Counted from the first letter of the stretch, positions 11,681-22,865 are shown. The stretch is 64,000 nucleotides of DNA from Agarophyton chilense (GCA_030374765.1 JARGXX010000068.1:2170001-2234000); one strand, 5' to 3'. A program made the numbers and translations. The notes: generated from the letters alone by a model not told the origin.

Positions 11681-13705
11681 AGATATTCGACCAGCACCAA
11701 ACGCTACCTAGAGAGGCGCATGTGCGTCACACGCCCTCGTCACGCGGGCTCTTGCTGGCTCGCTGCTGCTGCTGCCGCCGCCCCATTGGTGCGCTTTCTG
11801 GGGTGTTATGGCGTGTGATGTGCGCACAGGTGCCGTGACATTCGCTGCTGTGTCCCCCTCCCCGCTGTAGGAAATGGCAGCGCGCCTTTCTGGCAGGATA
11901 CCATTAGTAAAGGGCTATCTAGCTAACCGGTTGGCAACTGTGCGTCTTCTCCTAGCTACATAGAATGCTAGCGCGCTTTCTCTTATGCACGAGATAGAGG
12001 GTTACCCAACTCTTCCTGGGATACATGTACAGTACGACGCAAATTGGCCTGCCAACGTGCCTCACTGTCATACATACAGTAACCCACGAGATGCTTGTAC
12101 ATCTCGTTCAAGTGCGTTCTTAGCATACAGCGTTATCTCAGCGTGGAAGCACTCGTCAAATGTCACCTCGCGCCCCCTGCCGCTATGAGATCGCACTTGA
12201 CCACCGACCACACTCGCAACCCTTACGAATGTTCGCCACATGGCGCTAATCCTTAACCCTTAACCGTTAGCAGAGCGCTCAATATATATGGCACCTTCTG
12301 CGACGTTTCGAACACTGCGAAAAAATGTGCCCCCAGGGCAATTTATCATCTCGCCCGTCGCTCCGTCTCTTGGTCCATCTGTCGTCAGCGTGCGGTGTCA
12401 AACGAGTGCAGACTCGGTGCACTTTGTATTCAGCATTACACCGAACCATTTGCGTATTTCTGAAAATAAGGCTGAGCTCATCCAAAAATCCACAATCGAA
12501 CAGACTGGGACGACCACCCTACTGTGGGTCACAATGTTATAGGGATACCGCCTCCTGGACCTCCCCCTCCCCCCCCCCCCCCCCCCCGCACCGTTCATAC
12601 GTTGCCAAACCGCAATTCAAGTTACATACGTGCACAGCCAGTCGCCAACTCCACCATCGAAACGTTTGTGTCCTTCGTGGGCACAGCTTTTGTTTCTCAG
12701 GGGGGAACACTGCCTTGCACGAGCACCAACATCCTGTAGCAAATAATAATGAGCGCTAGCAATTCCAACCATCGCTGCTCTTAGCTACGAGATACCAAGT
12801 GCGCAACCCAACGTTGGGGGGTCTTAAATATGAGCCGAATACTAGCAGAAAACGTAGTCGCGCTCAAAAAGAGTACATCAAGTCTGCAAATTAACCGCAC
12901 ACAATAGTATTTCTATGACAACTGGACTGGATACATCATCACACTCATCGATTCTAAGCCCTCTGCCATCCATATTCGTCATGTGTCATGCTTGGCTCTG
13001 CGCAATTCATGATGACCTGGAAAGAAAGGTCACAAAAAACTGAGAAGCATGTCTAACATACTGTATGTACTCCACACCTATTGCACTCGTGTTATGGTGT
13101 ACGTTGAAGGACAGAGGCATCAGTGGTAGGTTACCCCAAGCTACTGGTGCAGCTCGTCAGAGGAAAACATGCGCCGGTGGCAGAGAATGCGGACAATTAC
13201 TAATTACTTTGGCCGAACCATATCCAAAGTATTCGCCAAAACTTTACTGTTTCTAAATGACAGGCGCCATGCTGCGGAATCCGTCGTTGTGTAGCTTGCT
13301 TGTTTTTGACTGGAAGAGATAGTGAGGGAGGAGGAGCAAAAAGGAGTTGATAAAAGTTATAGCTGTGCTGGAATTGATGACAAAGAAAGTATTGTTTAAA
13401 ATAAAAAGCAATAGACTGCTCTATGGCACAGGACAACAAGAACAGTTGAAAGAAGGGAATGCGTTGGGTACGCACAGAGATGATGACGCCAATTTCCACG
13501 GCGACTGAGTTTGCTAGATAGGTTTTTTTTATTACTTATTTTGTTTGCTAGGGTTGTAGAGAAAGCTTTTTGAGCAATGGGGTGGAGCTGTGGTGGTAAA
13601 AACGCAAATATGTTCACAATACGGGGTACTTGCTTTTTTCTTTGTGCATTGGGTAGACGTAGACGGGAAAAGAGGATGTGAGGAGCCCGGGGGGGGGGGG
13701 GATTT
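11681..13705. other. Intergenic with poly-C and poly-G tracts
   Basis: About 2 kb without a convincing gene. It holds a long poly-C run near 12570-12590 and a poly-G run near 13690-13702, plus several TACAGTA-type words. Small open frames here show no domain or good codon bias. Confidence 0.5.
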
Positions 13706-14146
13706 TCAACTGGTATTCAAAGTACCATCGGCATAGAATCCACCCAACAAAGAACTATTTCCCCTTTCGTCATGAATCCCCCAAACAAGAATCCATCCAT
13801 TTTCGACTCGAACTCTGAACAGCAGCTTTCCCTCCTCCACCACAGCGGCAATCGCATCTAATCGTGGTTCCTCTGTTGGGAAGCCATTTTCATCGACGGG
13901 GATTAAGCGAAAACAAAAACGAGTGGCGAGAATTTCACGGCGATAATCTGCCAATGGAGTGCACTGGCGCGCGTACAAATGAAGAACCTTTTCCCACTGT
14001 GGTCGGGGTGCAGATGTGGTCGGAACGGCAATGGCGTGTGTTTGAAAGGAGTTCACGTTGCCGTGAAGCTGAATGGTGCCTTGCCAAATCGGGCTGCCTT
14101 GGTGAAGGCCAGTGGCAGCTCGGTATGTCATGGTGGTGACCGTCAT
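13706..14146 (-). CDS. Small SPOC-like protein A
   Basis: 146 residues if translation begins at the ATG giving MTVTTMTYRA; a second ATG lies five codons in. The frame stays open upstream through a poly-Leu stretch made of CTT repeats, which is more likely leader. The protein has PIWQG near residues 19-23, then an alternation of short strands (TIQLHG, THAIAV), a conserved-looking dyR segment, FCFRLIPVDENG, and LLFRV followed by GWILVWGI. IW-x-G at the start of a 120-150 residue beta-rich domain recalls SPOC domains of Spen/DIDO-type transcription proteins. The gene downstream of the neighbouring frame 14505-14909 looks like a tandem paralogue. Function is unknown; SPOC is a tentative fold guess. 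Confidence 0.5.
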   Translation of the reverse strand: MTVTTMTYRAATGLHQGSPIWQGTIQLHGNVNSFQTHAIAVPTTSAPRPQWEKVLHLYARQCTPLADYRREILATRFCFRLIPVDENGFPTEEPRLDAIAAVVEEGKLLFRVRVENGWILVWGIHDERGNSSLLGGFYADGTLNTS

Positions 14147-14504
14147 GAGGAACGACGGTCGAAGAACAAGAAGAAGAAGAAGAAGAAGCAAGTGTGAAAG
14201 GCGGGGTGTTGAACAGAAAAAGTGAGATGGGAAAGGTTGTTTTAAAGGAGCATTGCGGTTGGTGGACTGAGAGGAGAGTGCACGTGTTGCGTTGCACGCA
14301 TTGCATGCGTGCTGTTGTGTCATATCATGAAAGGAAAGGCAGCCATGAACAGTGTCGCCACGCCGACTGGCGCGTTGTTTGCACCGTCGGCATCCCTTGC
14401 GAACTTGGTGTCGTTGCTTTCCGAAAAAGTCGCTTCCATTGAACAGCGATACAACGAAAGCTTCGTAGCCTGCGCGCGCCCTCTTTCATTTGCTGCCGTG
14501 CATC

Positions 14505-14909
14505 TCAAAACACAAATCCAGTCAACCAACACGTATTGTTTTTTCCAACCATACCGAGAACTATCACCAGTTCTTCCCCCAACATCATGCGGAAAGCCAG
14601 CCGTTCAAAGTGCATATAACGAGCAATCTCCGACACGTTAGCGTCGAAGATTTCCTCCCCATCATCATTACAGCAAACTAATGCAAAAGTAAACTTCACA
14701 TCGAACAATAGAATACACATTACCTCTTCATATCCGTCCATTTCAATCAGTTGAGCCTCGCCGATAGTGAGGCAGTCTCCCCAATCATACCGCAATACGG
14801 GCGTCGATGATATCGCCTTTGCCTTGCTCCGGAGGCGCATTGTACTACCCTCTACTTGAACATCTCCTTCCCAGATCACGGCTCGTATCTGTCGATGAGC
14901 TTCGAACAT
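14505..14909 (-). CDS. Small SPOC-like protein B
   Basis: 134 residues from ATG, with a TATAAAAG box about 145 bp upstream (15054-15061). It starts MFEAHRQIRAVIWEGDVQVEG, so VIWEG at residues 11-15 lines up with PIWQG of the gene 360 bp downstream on the same strand. Both then show a short strand, a tract rich in Ser/Ala, and a C-terminal half of alternating hydrophobic strands (VIVLGMVG here, ILVWGI there). Tandem duplication followed by strong divergence is the simplest reading. No catalytic motif is visible. If the fold is SPOC-like, the role would be protein-protein binding in transcription, but this is inference. Confidence 0.5.
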   Translation of the reverse strand: MFEAHRQIRAVIWEGDVQVEGSTMRLRSKAKAISSTPVLRYDWGDCLTIGEAQLIEMDGYEEVMCILLFDVKFTFALVCCNDDGEEIFDANVSEIARYMHFERLAFRMMLGEELVIVLGMVGKNNTCWLTGFVF

Positions 14910-15053
14910 GTTTCCAACCTGGTACTTTGGAACACGTCAGTATCTCATTGCCTTGAACTCAGCGAGGCGCCACAACGCACGTCGCCCCCGCTTTATCCTT
15001 TGCTTTCTGTTGCCTTTTCTAGTTGAGCCCGCTGTGATTTCAGAGAACGTGCA

Positions 15054-15061
15054 CTTTTATA
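15054..15061 (-). promoter_or_regulatory. TATA box of SPOC-like gene B
   Basis: TATAAAAG on the minus strand, about 145 bp before the ATG at 14909. Confidence 0.5.
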
Positions 15062-16429
15062 TGAGCAATTTTTGAAGCACTTGCGAGTCAACAAGGCTGC
15101 AGGCGATACCCGTGTGTCCATGACACCGTGTCTGCACATGTTGCTCACCGAGGGGTTTACTGTACCCCCAACCAAGTCTGGCTGCATCGTTTTATAACTT
15201 TTAACTGCATTAATCTACACGAAGGATCTACATCGCGCTCAACTTCAATCACACATGCAGCGCATAGCGCTCATGCAACCCCCATACAAACCTTGGCAGA
15301 GACGTCTCACCTCGTTAAGCTACAGAGCAAAACTCACATACATGAGGTACGTATGACAAATATAGCTTCTATCCCATCAATCGAAGGTTATTTTTCGCCT
15401 CGAGTAGCTTCCCCCATACAAGCACTCTCTTTTTTGGCGCGCCGAAATTTCAACTTTCTACCTCATCCCAGCCTGATCTTCAACTTGCGACCTAATTGTG
15501 TTGTTTGGTGAAACCGCAAGTACGTGCTTCTGGCAGTCCACTTTTTTCCAATGGAAAAGGAAATCAAATTTAGAGCGCACATTTTCCATTTGCTGCATGT
15601 AAAAAGTGGCAATTCTTTCTGGTGAGCGCTTGTAACCTACCCTTCGTACCTTTCAGAAGATCGCAGCTATTGGACAGAATATATGATCAACCAAAGGATC
15701 CACTAGGAATCTACCATGATATGTGTTACAATATGTTGATAAAGTTACAGCTGTAGAATGTCAACGCACTACAAGTACTTTGTATTCATCCGTTCCAATA
15801 TTCCTCGTATCATACAGAGGTCTTACGCCTGCTTTGTGATTTCAGAAGAGCATACTGTATACTGTATATCTGTAGTGTAAACCCTAAATCACAGGACCCC
15901 CATCCCCCCCTCCCAAGACCACTCTCAGAAATTCCTCGGAACAAGTCTTTCCTTGTCTTTATCAAGCCTGCATTCTCAAATCTAGTTTTCTGATTCCTTT
16001 TCAGTTCAAGCTCCTAAAAATTCCTTGGATGCTATTCACGAGGACTACGACCACACATCGTACTGGCCAACCAATGGCTTTCATTTGGAATGATAATTTC
16101 AACACCAATCCCGGTCCATTTATGCCGATTGAACACTCAGTTTTCTGTTTGCCATCTTCGAAACGACATTCGTTTTCAGGGTTCTATTCTACTATCGTTC
16201 AATGCCTTTGATGCACCCGAACGGTTAAATGGCTAGGTTACCAAGCTCAAACTGCTGTAGTCTTCTGCATTGAAAAAAAAAAAAAGTTGTAGAGAGTCCG
16301 ATGTTGGGGGCTGTTAATAAGCGAGTCTGTCCATGGCCTGCAAAAAAGAAGAGCTTTCTACATGCTCCTATATCATTGGGTTCTCTCTTCCTCTACAGCA
16401 CTTCAACAAAAATATGCTGTATACCAAAA
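15062..16429. other. Intergenic, nothing recognised
   Basis: AT-rich, with a short C-rich tract near 15898-15912 and overlapping TACTGTA words at 15850-15866. The open frame 15128-15511 shows no domain or signal. Confidence 0.45.
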
Positions 16430-17815
16430 TCACTCCTTTTCCTCCTGCAGAAAAAGGTCAATATCCCGAAAGTGATGATCAATTTGTTGGTGAGAAGTGC
16501 TTCGATAGTCAATTGATGACGATGGAATACAAGAATCTTCCAGATCACGGAATTCGTTTCCAGTCTTTTCACCCAGGTTCAAAACATCAGACTTATCTGC
16601 TGGTTGACAAATGAAACTAAGTGATCTTCTTTGGTTCGCAGAAGGAGAACCTAAATGGGTTTGATCGAAAGCATTTCTTTCCAGCGCAGGCCTTTGTCGA
16701 ACATGTTGTCTCAATGCCATCTCGTGTGGAGTGAGACCCGTCATATGAACTTGCCGCTTGGTGATGCAATATGAACCAGAGCTCGACAAAATGTTCCGAA
16801 TCGAGCAGTCTGCGTTTTTCATGGCCATCATTGTACGGTAGAGACAACGCCTGGTTTCCAGTACTGTAGCAAAAAACTCTGGATGTTTTTTTATCGGACC
16901 CGAGTAGTTTGCCATGTTTTCCTTTCCGCTTAATACGGTACTTAGCCTTGCTGATGCTTGAGTATAACAAATGATACACTTTGAAACTATCTTTTCTGCT
17001 TCAAGGCATTTGTAAAGCGCCTGCAACGCACTTTCTCTTCGATACGGGTTTCTTCTGAACGCAGAAAGGGAGAGTTGATAGATGGCTGCCAAAATGGCCT
17101 CATAGTGAAGATGCAACTGTTCTTTTGGCGTCTTTCTCGAAACTTCCTCAATTTCTGTCAGCGTCAAAAGATATTGGTCTCTATGAGTGTCAGGGTTCAA
17201 CGCATTTTGCATCATCGGGTTCCGGCGCTTTGTGCAGGTTTTCGCCGTATGCCCGAACCCTTTGCACAATTTACACATGTACGGTCCTCGCTTGAGCCGT
17301 TTCTGAGACTTTTGAATAGCTGGTTGTGCAGGGATTGTAGCGGGTACGTCCTCCCCAGTTCCATTTCTAGAAGATGATGAGTTTGTTTGACGAGATCGAT
17401 TACTTTCCTGCTCATCTTGAGTTGCATCCGGGGGTGCGATATGCCCTTGCGCCGTAGCCGAATGATCAACAACTGAAACGTTTGAAGCAAGACGAATGGT
17501 TTCGTCTTGTAGCTGTTGGTGTTGGCCCTGAGGATGCCGTACTCCCGGGCTGGAGACTGATTGAATATGTGAGATATCGACGTTCACATCACGATAATCG
17601 GGATCGGGCGGGGAGGAATATGGTGCGTTCTGGTCCGCGGACGCCATGAATGTTGGCGAAACGGGATCGGACAACAGCGGGTGCAAGAGTGGCGTGAGAA
17701 ACTCGTCCGAAATAGGAAGATCTAGATCCTTAGCAGACTGATTCTCGGTGCCCGGCACGGGCAAGGAACTATCTGAAGGCACCAAACATGGAAAAGAACC
17801 TTTTGAACCGTGCAT
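16430..17815 (-). CDS. CCHC zinc-knuckle protein of unknown function
   Basis: 461 residues from the first ATG (MHGSKGSF); the frame remains open a little upstream without another ATG. The N-terminal 170 residues are Ser/Pro/Gln-rich and look disordered. A basic stretch (KSQKRLKRG) then leads into CKLCKGFGHTAKTC, a perfect C-x2-C-x4-H-x4-C knuckle, followed by TKRRN. A helical region of about 130 residues comes next, containing paired Cys (CIICY), then a polar tail. Single knuckles in such a setting bind single-stranded nucleic acid or act in transposase-derived proteins. No protease, RT or DDE motif is nearby, so it may be a host gene or a domesticated transposon protein. Location is probably nuclear because of the basic patch. 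Confidence 0.6.
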   Translation of the reverse strand: MHGSKGSFPCLVPSDSSLPVPGTENQSAKDLDLPISDEFLTPLLHPLLSDPVSPTFMASADQNAPYSSPPDPDYRDVNVDISHIQSVSSPGVRHPQGQHQQLQDETIRLASNVSVVDHSATAQGHIAPPDATQDEQESNRSRQTNSSSSRNGTGEDVPATIPAQPAIQKSQKRLKRGPYMCKLCKGFGHTAKTCTKRRNPMMQNALNPDTHRDQYLLTLTEIEEVSRKTPKEQLHLHYEAILAAIYQLSLSAFRRNPYRRESALQALYKCLEAEKIVSKCIICYTQASARLSTVLSGKENMANYSGPIKKHPEFFATVLETRRCLYRTMMAMKNADCSIRNILSSSGSYCITKRQVHMTGLTPHEMALRQHVRQRPALERNAFDQTHLGSPSANQRRSLSFICQPADKSDVLNLGEKTGNEFRDLEDSCIPSSSIDYRSTSHQQIDHHFRDIDLFLQEEKE

Positions 17816-20762
17816 GGTTGGTTTATGACAGTCGAACAAAGCGTGGAATACCACTGATGGATATAATAGCCCGGAAATTTGTTTTTGGGAACTTCTAGAT
17901 GTTGTGAGGGTGAACGACTCAAATCGAAACTGTGCGGAGTTGATGGATGGAGATGACGACGACAGGTACGTATTTGTCTGCCCTAAACTCAGCCCTTCTT
18001 GTTCTCACGGATATATTTCACGCCGGATATGCGGTTTGGAAATGTTTCATGGAGGATAATTTATGAAAGAGGGAGGACTGTGGCACGAGGGTCTTGGTGG
18101 AAGTTCTTTGCGGAATGTCGCTGATTGGCTTCTGAAGATGACAGGCGGGAATGGAGTCCTTGGTTGCCTGGCAGCTGCCGTGTGATTGGGTATGACATAT
18201 TCACATGTGCGTCCTTACAGCAAATCCTCTTACCGCCACAGTCTTGGGCAGGACCCTTCCTATCCATCCGTATTCCGTTTCTAGTGCTCAAATTTTCCCG
18301 GAGGGGGGCCGACATGCTTATTTCTTCCACAAAGGCTAGTTTGCATCGTAGACCCGAACGAAATGTCCATTTTGCATCCCTGTAGCTTTTCATAACTCGT
18401 GCACCGCGGCGGGCGGAATGCCTGTACCACAGAACATGGAAGTCTCGTCAGGGAGTCCCTCTTTCCAATCCTTGCTGCATAATCATAGAGAAAAGAATCT
18501 TTTTGCAGCATGATTTCTGAATCTAACCCGAGCGCATCATTTCGAGCAAAGTCTGCCCTGGCTCGGGCTGACGACGAGCCTCTTCGATAGCGCTTTCAGT
18601 TTCCTTGCGAAAACCATCACAGAATTTCATAAATGCATCAAAGATACCACACAAAAATGTGAGCTCATTGACGCGTTGCGAAACATTTTGCAGTTTTTTT
18701 CTCAGTGCTGTATTCCCGTCTTAGGGTTCTCTGCTTCCCTAGTTCTTTCCAAGTAAAAATATGAAGTATTGGGCTCAACTTTTTGCTCTTCTCCCGAAAC
18801 GTTCATTCTTCGAAGAGCTTGCCGAATCATTATCAAAACAAGAGAACACATCAAGCGTATCGTTTCATTCTCAGGACGGTAGCGTCTCATATTGAGTGAG
18901 CTTCATCTGAGGTGGAATACCAAAAAGCTGACTATTTAAATCACCTTGTCTCTCTACCGAATCATGTAATACAAAATTTATCGATCGGCATCCTCGTGGA
19001 GATGTACGTCTTTGCATTAAACAAGAGAGACCAAGAGTCCTACTTTCGACATTTGGTTCCTCCTGGTGTCTGATTCGATTTTTCGTTGATTCTTCTCGTC
19101 TCCGATTTCGATTCCGTTTCTGAATCCCGTAGCCAAGGCTCCACGCCCCTGTATAGAGAGGGAAGCTTTTTCCTGGAGTCTTTCCTTTTCTTAAAAGCCA
19201 TTCGCAGAATGCAATATCGGCAGCCCAATTGTTGAGAGCAATTTCATAGCGTAGCACATTGGTTTTTAGGTCCAAATCATCGAAATGTCCCTAGTATCCG
19301 AGATATGATGAAATAACACATGGTCGCTAAAAAGGGATACTATACGCTTCTTTGATTGATTGCATGTCGCAGTTTAATACTTGTATTTGAGTCAAAATCA
19401 CTTTTAAAGTGCTTTTGTTTGATCTTCGTCTTTCTGACGAACGAACAAAAACTGTCATGATGATCTTTTTTTGCTATTGAAATCTCAAAAAAACGTGCAT
19501 TCAAAGCTTCTAGCGAAGTAGAGAATTCCTTCAAGCCTTTCCGAAATCGGAAAGCTCTTTAGTCGGCTTGTAACTTTCAAGAAGTTTGGAAGCGGGACTG
19601 CTATTTGCGGATGAGTTTGAGATAGCATTCTCATTCGCGAAGTAAAAATATGACTAGTATTGGGCTGCGGAGTTTTCAATCGCTTGGCAGAGATTCTTTC
19701 TTCACTGTTGGGCCACAGAAACTCATTTCAGGCGAGAAGTATCTTTCCAGACTGATAGGCCAGTATCTTGTGTTCCTGTCTCACCCACATGCGCGGTTGA
19801 ACGAGATGTAACGAGGGAAGCAAGCTCCATACGATCCCATGGTTGTTTGCTGAGACATAGCCTTTCTATGCTTTATGTGGCCATATTACAAGCGCGATTC
19901 TCGGTTTGTAGCAGCGCTCGCACCTCTTAGATGGCGAATATTTGATCTGTTTCCGGCGTAAAACGTTCATTAAGATGTTTTGATTCCGCAAAGGGGTAGC
20001 TCAGAAGGATCAACGAGGGACGATGAAGAAATCCCATTCTGAAATCTGCCTGCAGCTAGGGTTCACTTGCATGTCCTCAGAAGCCCGAACATTTCCGTGA
20101 GAGTTGCAAAAAGGATAAAGGGATAGTGTTTGGGAGCACCTACGCGCTTTGGTCTTGTGAACACGCTAACCTGTGACACATTTTCCTTTGCGGGGAGCAT
20201 ACATACATTACTGAAATGGAAACGGACACAGTTTCACCTCACTTTATTTTGAACTGCCTATCGTCTCGTGCTTCGTTGGTCATGCGGTTCAAATTCAAAG
20301 CTGCAACCGCTCAAGGTGTGTTTTGTTTCGGGGTTTCAAAAAGTCTGGTGAACACAAATGTTACACGCGAGCTTGGACGAGCATGAAGAAGGAAATGCTA
20401 GCTTGAAATTATTGCGATTGCAAACTTGCAAAAAATCACAGCGGCCAGCGAGTAAACGCTATCGGAGGCACCAAAACGAATTCAAATGAGCTCAACACTT
20501 GGTGTTGAACGAGATAGGAGTTTCGCTGCGCAAATGCCTAAAAAGGATAAATGATTGTTCCCCGATGCAAAACAGTTAATTCCTTTTTTAAATAGAAGCA
20601 GTAGACCGTTTGAACACAACCGTACCTGGCATTTCTCGAGAGCAAGAAGTTAAAACTAAAGTCACAAGCATCGGTTTCGCAGGGGTTAATAAGCGCTTGA
20701 TTTTTGCGGGCACTGTACTTAGACTTGCTGAGGTTTGGTCAAGCACGACAGAAGCCAGAAGC
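17816..20762. other. Long stretch with decayed coding remnants
   Basis: Minus-strand frames at 18061-18393, 18281-18511, 18702-18890, 18871-19275 and 19485-19679 are short and overlap in different frames, as expected of an old pseudogene. Two places (18750-18776 and 19639-19667) share about 25 nearly identical bases and encode related words, PNTSYFYLERTRE and PNTSHIFTSRMR, so a segment was duplicated in tandem before decay. The family is not recognisable. Confidence 0.4.
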
Positions 20763-21728
20763 ATGGTGCAACTACGTTCTGGAAAGAAAACGCGGAGAGA
20801 GGCTCCAAAACCCCTTTCGGATGCAACCAACAGCACTGTCCTAAACCTAGGGGTGGTAGGGTACGACGAGCCAAAGCAGACGCCAACAGAGAAGACACCA
20901 ACAAAGAAGACGCCTACAAAGAAGACGGCAGAGCGTCAAGCGTCGCAACAGACAGCGACCAACGCAGCAAAGAGAGGCAAGCAAGAAACAAATGCGAGAC
21001 AAACGCCACATAAATCGGCGACGCGCAGCCGAAATGGAGCCCCGGCGAGAAGCGCCGCGAAGAAAGTGAGCACGAAGGGTGAGATGAAGATGAAAGAAGC
21101 GCAGATTTTCGCAGAAAAGGGCGAGTATGATGGCAGCGGGGCGGAGGCCCCCTCCGCGTGCAGCGCCTCGAAAAGTTCGTTTCTCAGAAGCGGGGCTGGG
21201 GATCGTCGCAGAAAGCGGCTGAGCGAAGAGAAGAGCCGGGCGCGCAAGGAGACCGAGTGGGCTGAGATGAGGGGCCACGCATGTGTGGTGGCGTCCGCAC
21301 GAGTCGGGGTTGCGCTCGAGTGTGAGAGCGCGGACGTGACGATAAGGCTGAAGGAGGAAGCGCACAGCATGGTGCAGTTCGGATTGAACGGGAGTGCGGC
21401 GTCGTATGAACGACTGGTGTTGCACGAGGGCAGACGCAAAGAGAATGCGGGTTGGGACGAGCAGTTAGAGGGCAGGCAGCGAGTTGGGCAGTGCGACGAC
21501 ATGGGGTGGTCGGATGATGAGACAGGAGAGTGTGGTGAGAGGTGGTGCCAAAGGGGGGAGACGGAAACGGACACAATCGAGGGCGAGAGCGAGGCGGAGG
21601 AGGTGGAGTCTCGGTCGTCGCTGTCTTCTTATCTGAGCGCGACGTTCGCGCGGGGGAGGCCGGATGACGAAGACGGGCTAGGCGTGGAGGTGATGGGCGA
21701 CCCGAACAAGGAGCCGATGTTCCTCTGA
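20763..21728 (+). CDS. Lys/Ala-rich, acidic-tailed protein, unknown
   Basis: 321 residues from an ATG giving MVQLRSGKKTRRE. The frame extends 51 codons upstream to another ATG, but that part looks like leader. Residues about 35-60 form short repeats of TPTKKTPTKKTA, followed by a long basic region with many Lys, Arg and Ala that resembles linker-histone tails or nuclear proteins. The C-terminal third is strongly acidic (GESEAEEVESR, RPDDEDG). No known domain is seen. The stop lies 11 bp from the stop of the opposing gene at 21740, so the two are tail to tail. It is likely nuclear by composition only. Confidence 0.55.
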   Translation: MVQLRSGKKTRREAPKPLSDATNSTVLNLGVVGYDEPKQTPTEKTPTKKTPTKKTAERQASQQTATNAAKRGKQETNARQTPHKSATRSRNGAPARSAAKKVSTKGEMKMKEAQIFAEKGEYDGSGAEAPSACSASKSSFLRSGAGDRRRKRLSEEKSRARKETEWAEMRGHACVVASARVGVALECESADVTIRLKEEAHSMVQFGLNGSAASYERLVLHEGRRKENAGWDEQLEGRQRVGQCDDMGWSDDETGECGERWCQRGETETDTIEGESEAEEVESRSSLSSYLSATFARGRPDDEDGLGVEVMGDPNKEPMFL

Positions 21729-21739
21729 GCGGGGAGGGT

Positions 21740-22789
21740 TTACCGGGAGCGGGGATGGCGCAGAGGGGCGGTGGCAAAGGGTAGGGAGCGCGTGCGCGTG
21801 GCGCGCGGCGGCGGTGGCGGCGGCGGTGGCGGCGGCGGCGGCGGCGGCGACGGTGGTTCGTCCAGCGGCATAATCTCGTCGGCGGAGGCCACGAACAGCT
21901 CGTCGGCGATGGGGGCGTGGCGGCGATGGTGCGAGAGGTGCGCGTCCCCCTGCGCAGGAACGACATGCTCGCGCACGGGTGTGACAAGCGGCAGGTCGTC
22001 GGCGCGACCGAAGAGCGCGTGAAAGGCGTCCACGCATTGCACCAAAGCGTGTAGACGGGCACACAAGTCGGCGGCAGCGCCGCGCGTGGCGCGCGTCTCG
22101 ACGTGTAAAAGACGCTCTGCGGAGGCGACGACGTCAGCAAAGCCGACGCGCACGGTGGCCAACGCGTCGGCCGCAGCCGCGCAGGCCGCGTCCAGCCGGT
22201 CGATGCGCGCGCGCTGGTGCGCGATGACGCGACGCAGCGCGACGCGGTCGGCCGTGGCGGTGGCGGCTGCGGCGCGCAAGGCGCGATTGTCGGCGGCAAG
22301 CGCGACGGCACGACGACGATGCGCGCCAAGCGCGGCGTGCACTGCGGCGTGTGCGTCGCGCAGCGAAGCAATGGTGGCGGCGGTGGCGTCGCGCTGCGTG
22401 GCGCACTGCTGCCGTAGCGCGCTGTTCTCCGCCGTGGCGGCTCCCAGCGCGGTGCCCAACGACGACACCTCGCGCGCGGCGGCGGCGGCGGCGGAGGCGG
22501 CGGTGGCCGCACCATCGTCCGCTTGCACATGAAACCCGCGGCGACGATGGTGCTGGTGCTGCGGCTGGTGTTGCTGCTGCGCGGCGGCGCGCGACTCGCG
22601 CGTTCGCCACCAGCGCGCGCGCAGCCGCCGCATGTCTCGGCCGTGCGCGGCCGTCTGGCGAGCGCGCGCGACCTTCGTCGTCGCGACCGCGCCTGCGCGC
22701 AGAGCACGACGCTCTGATGACCCGCCCCAGATGCGACCGCCAGCGCGTGCGCTTGGCGCGGCACGTGGCAGGCGCGTGGCGCGCCCCAT
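21740..22789 (-). CDS. Ala-rich coiled-coil protein
   Basis: 349 residues from the upstream ATG, or 297 from the ATG at 22633. The later start may be right because a CACGTGGC element (22762-22769) lies inside the first 10 codons of the longer form. After an Arg/Gln/His-rich N-terminus there is an uninterrupted Ala-rich heptad region of about 150 residues (AENSALRQQ..., LAADNRALRAAAA, ARIDRLDAACAAA), predicted to be a coiled coil. A folded-looking segment follows (LCARLHALVQCVDAFHALFG), then a run of at least 14 prolines encoded by GGC/GGT repeats. GC content is very high. No DNA-binding basic region of bZIP form is certain. It is convergent with 20763-21728 and divergent from 23037-23840. Confidence 0.55.
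   Translation of the reverse strand: MGRATRLPRAAPSARAGGRIWGGSSERRALRAGAVATTKVARARQTAAHGRDMRRLRARWWRTRESRAAAQQQHQPQHQHHRRRGFHVQADDGAATAASAAAAAAREVSSLGTALGAATAENSALRQQCATQRDATAATIASLRDAHAAVHAALGAHRRRAVALAADNRALRAAAATATADRVALRRVIAHQRARIDRLDAACAAAADALATVRVGFADVVASAERLLHVETRATRGAAADLCARLHALVQCVDAFHALFGRADDLPLVTPVREHVVPAQGDAHLSHHRRHAPIADELFVASADEIMPLDEPPSPPPPPPPPPPPPPPRATRTRSLPFATAPLRHPRSR
22762..22769 (+). promoter_or_regulatory. G-box CACGTGGC, divergent promoter 1
   Basis: Lies near the 5' end of the coiled-coil gene and about 270 bp before the divergent gene at 23037. The same 8-mer occurs at 33338, 36273 and 43622, each in a GC-rich promoter-like stretch. Confidence 0.5.
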
Positions 22790-22811
22790 TTTTGGATGCG
22801 TGCGCTATATT

Positions 22812-22865
22812 TAAACTGCGCTTTGCGCTTCGCACTTTGCGCTTCGCACTTTGCGCTTCGCACTT
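22812..22865. repeat. TTTGCGCTTCGCAC tandem array
   Basis: Three units of a 14-bp repeat containing TTTGCGC, downstream of a TATATTTAA word at 22805. It is the mirror of the GCGCAAA array upstream of the channel gene. It lies between two divergently placed genes and is a plausible shared promoter array. Confidence 0.55.

Noticed and set aside
12254-12268. CCTTAACCCTTAACC, telomere-like
   Set aside because: Only two units; chance or minor relic.
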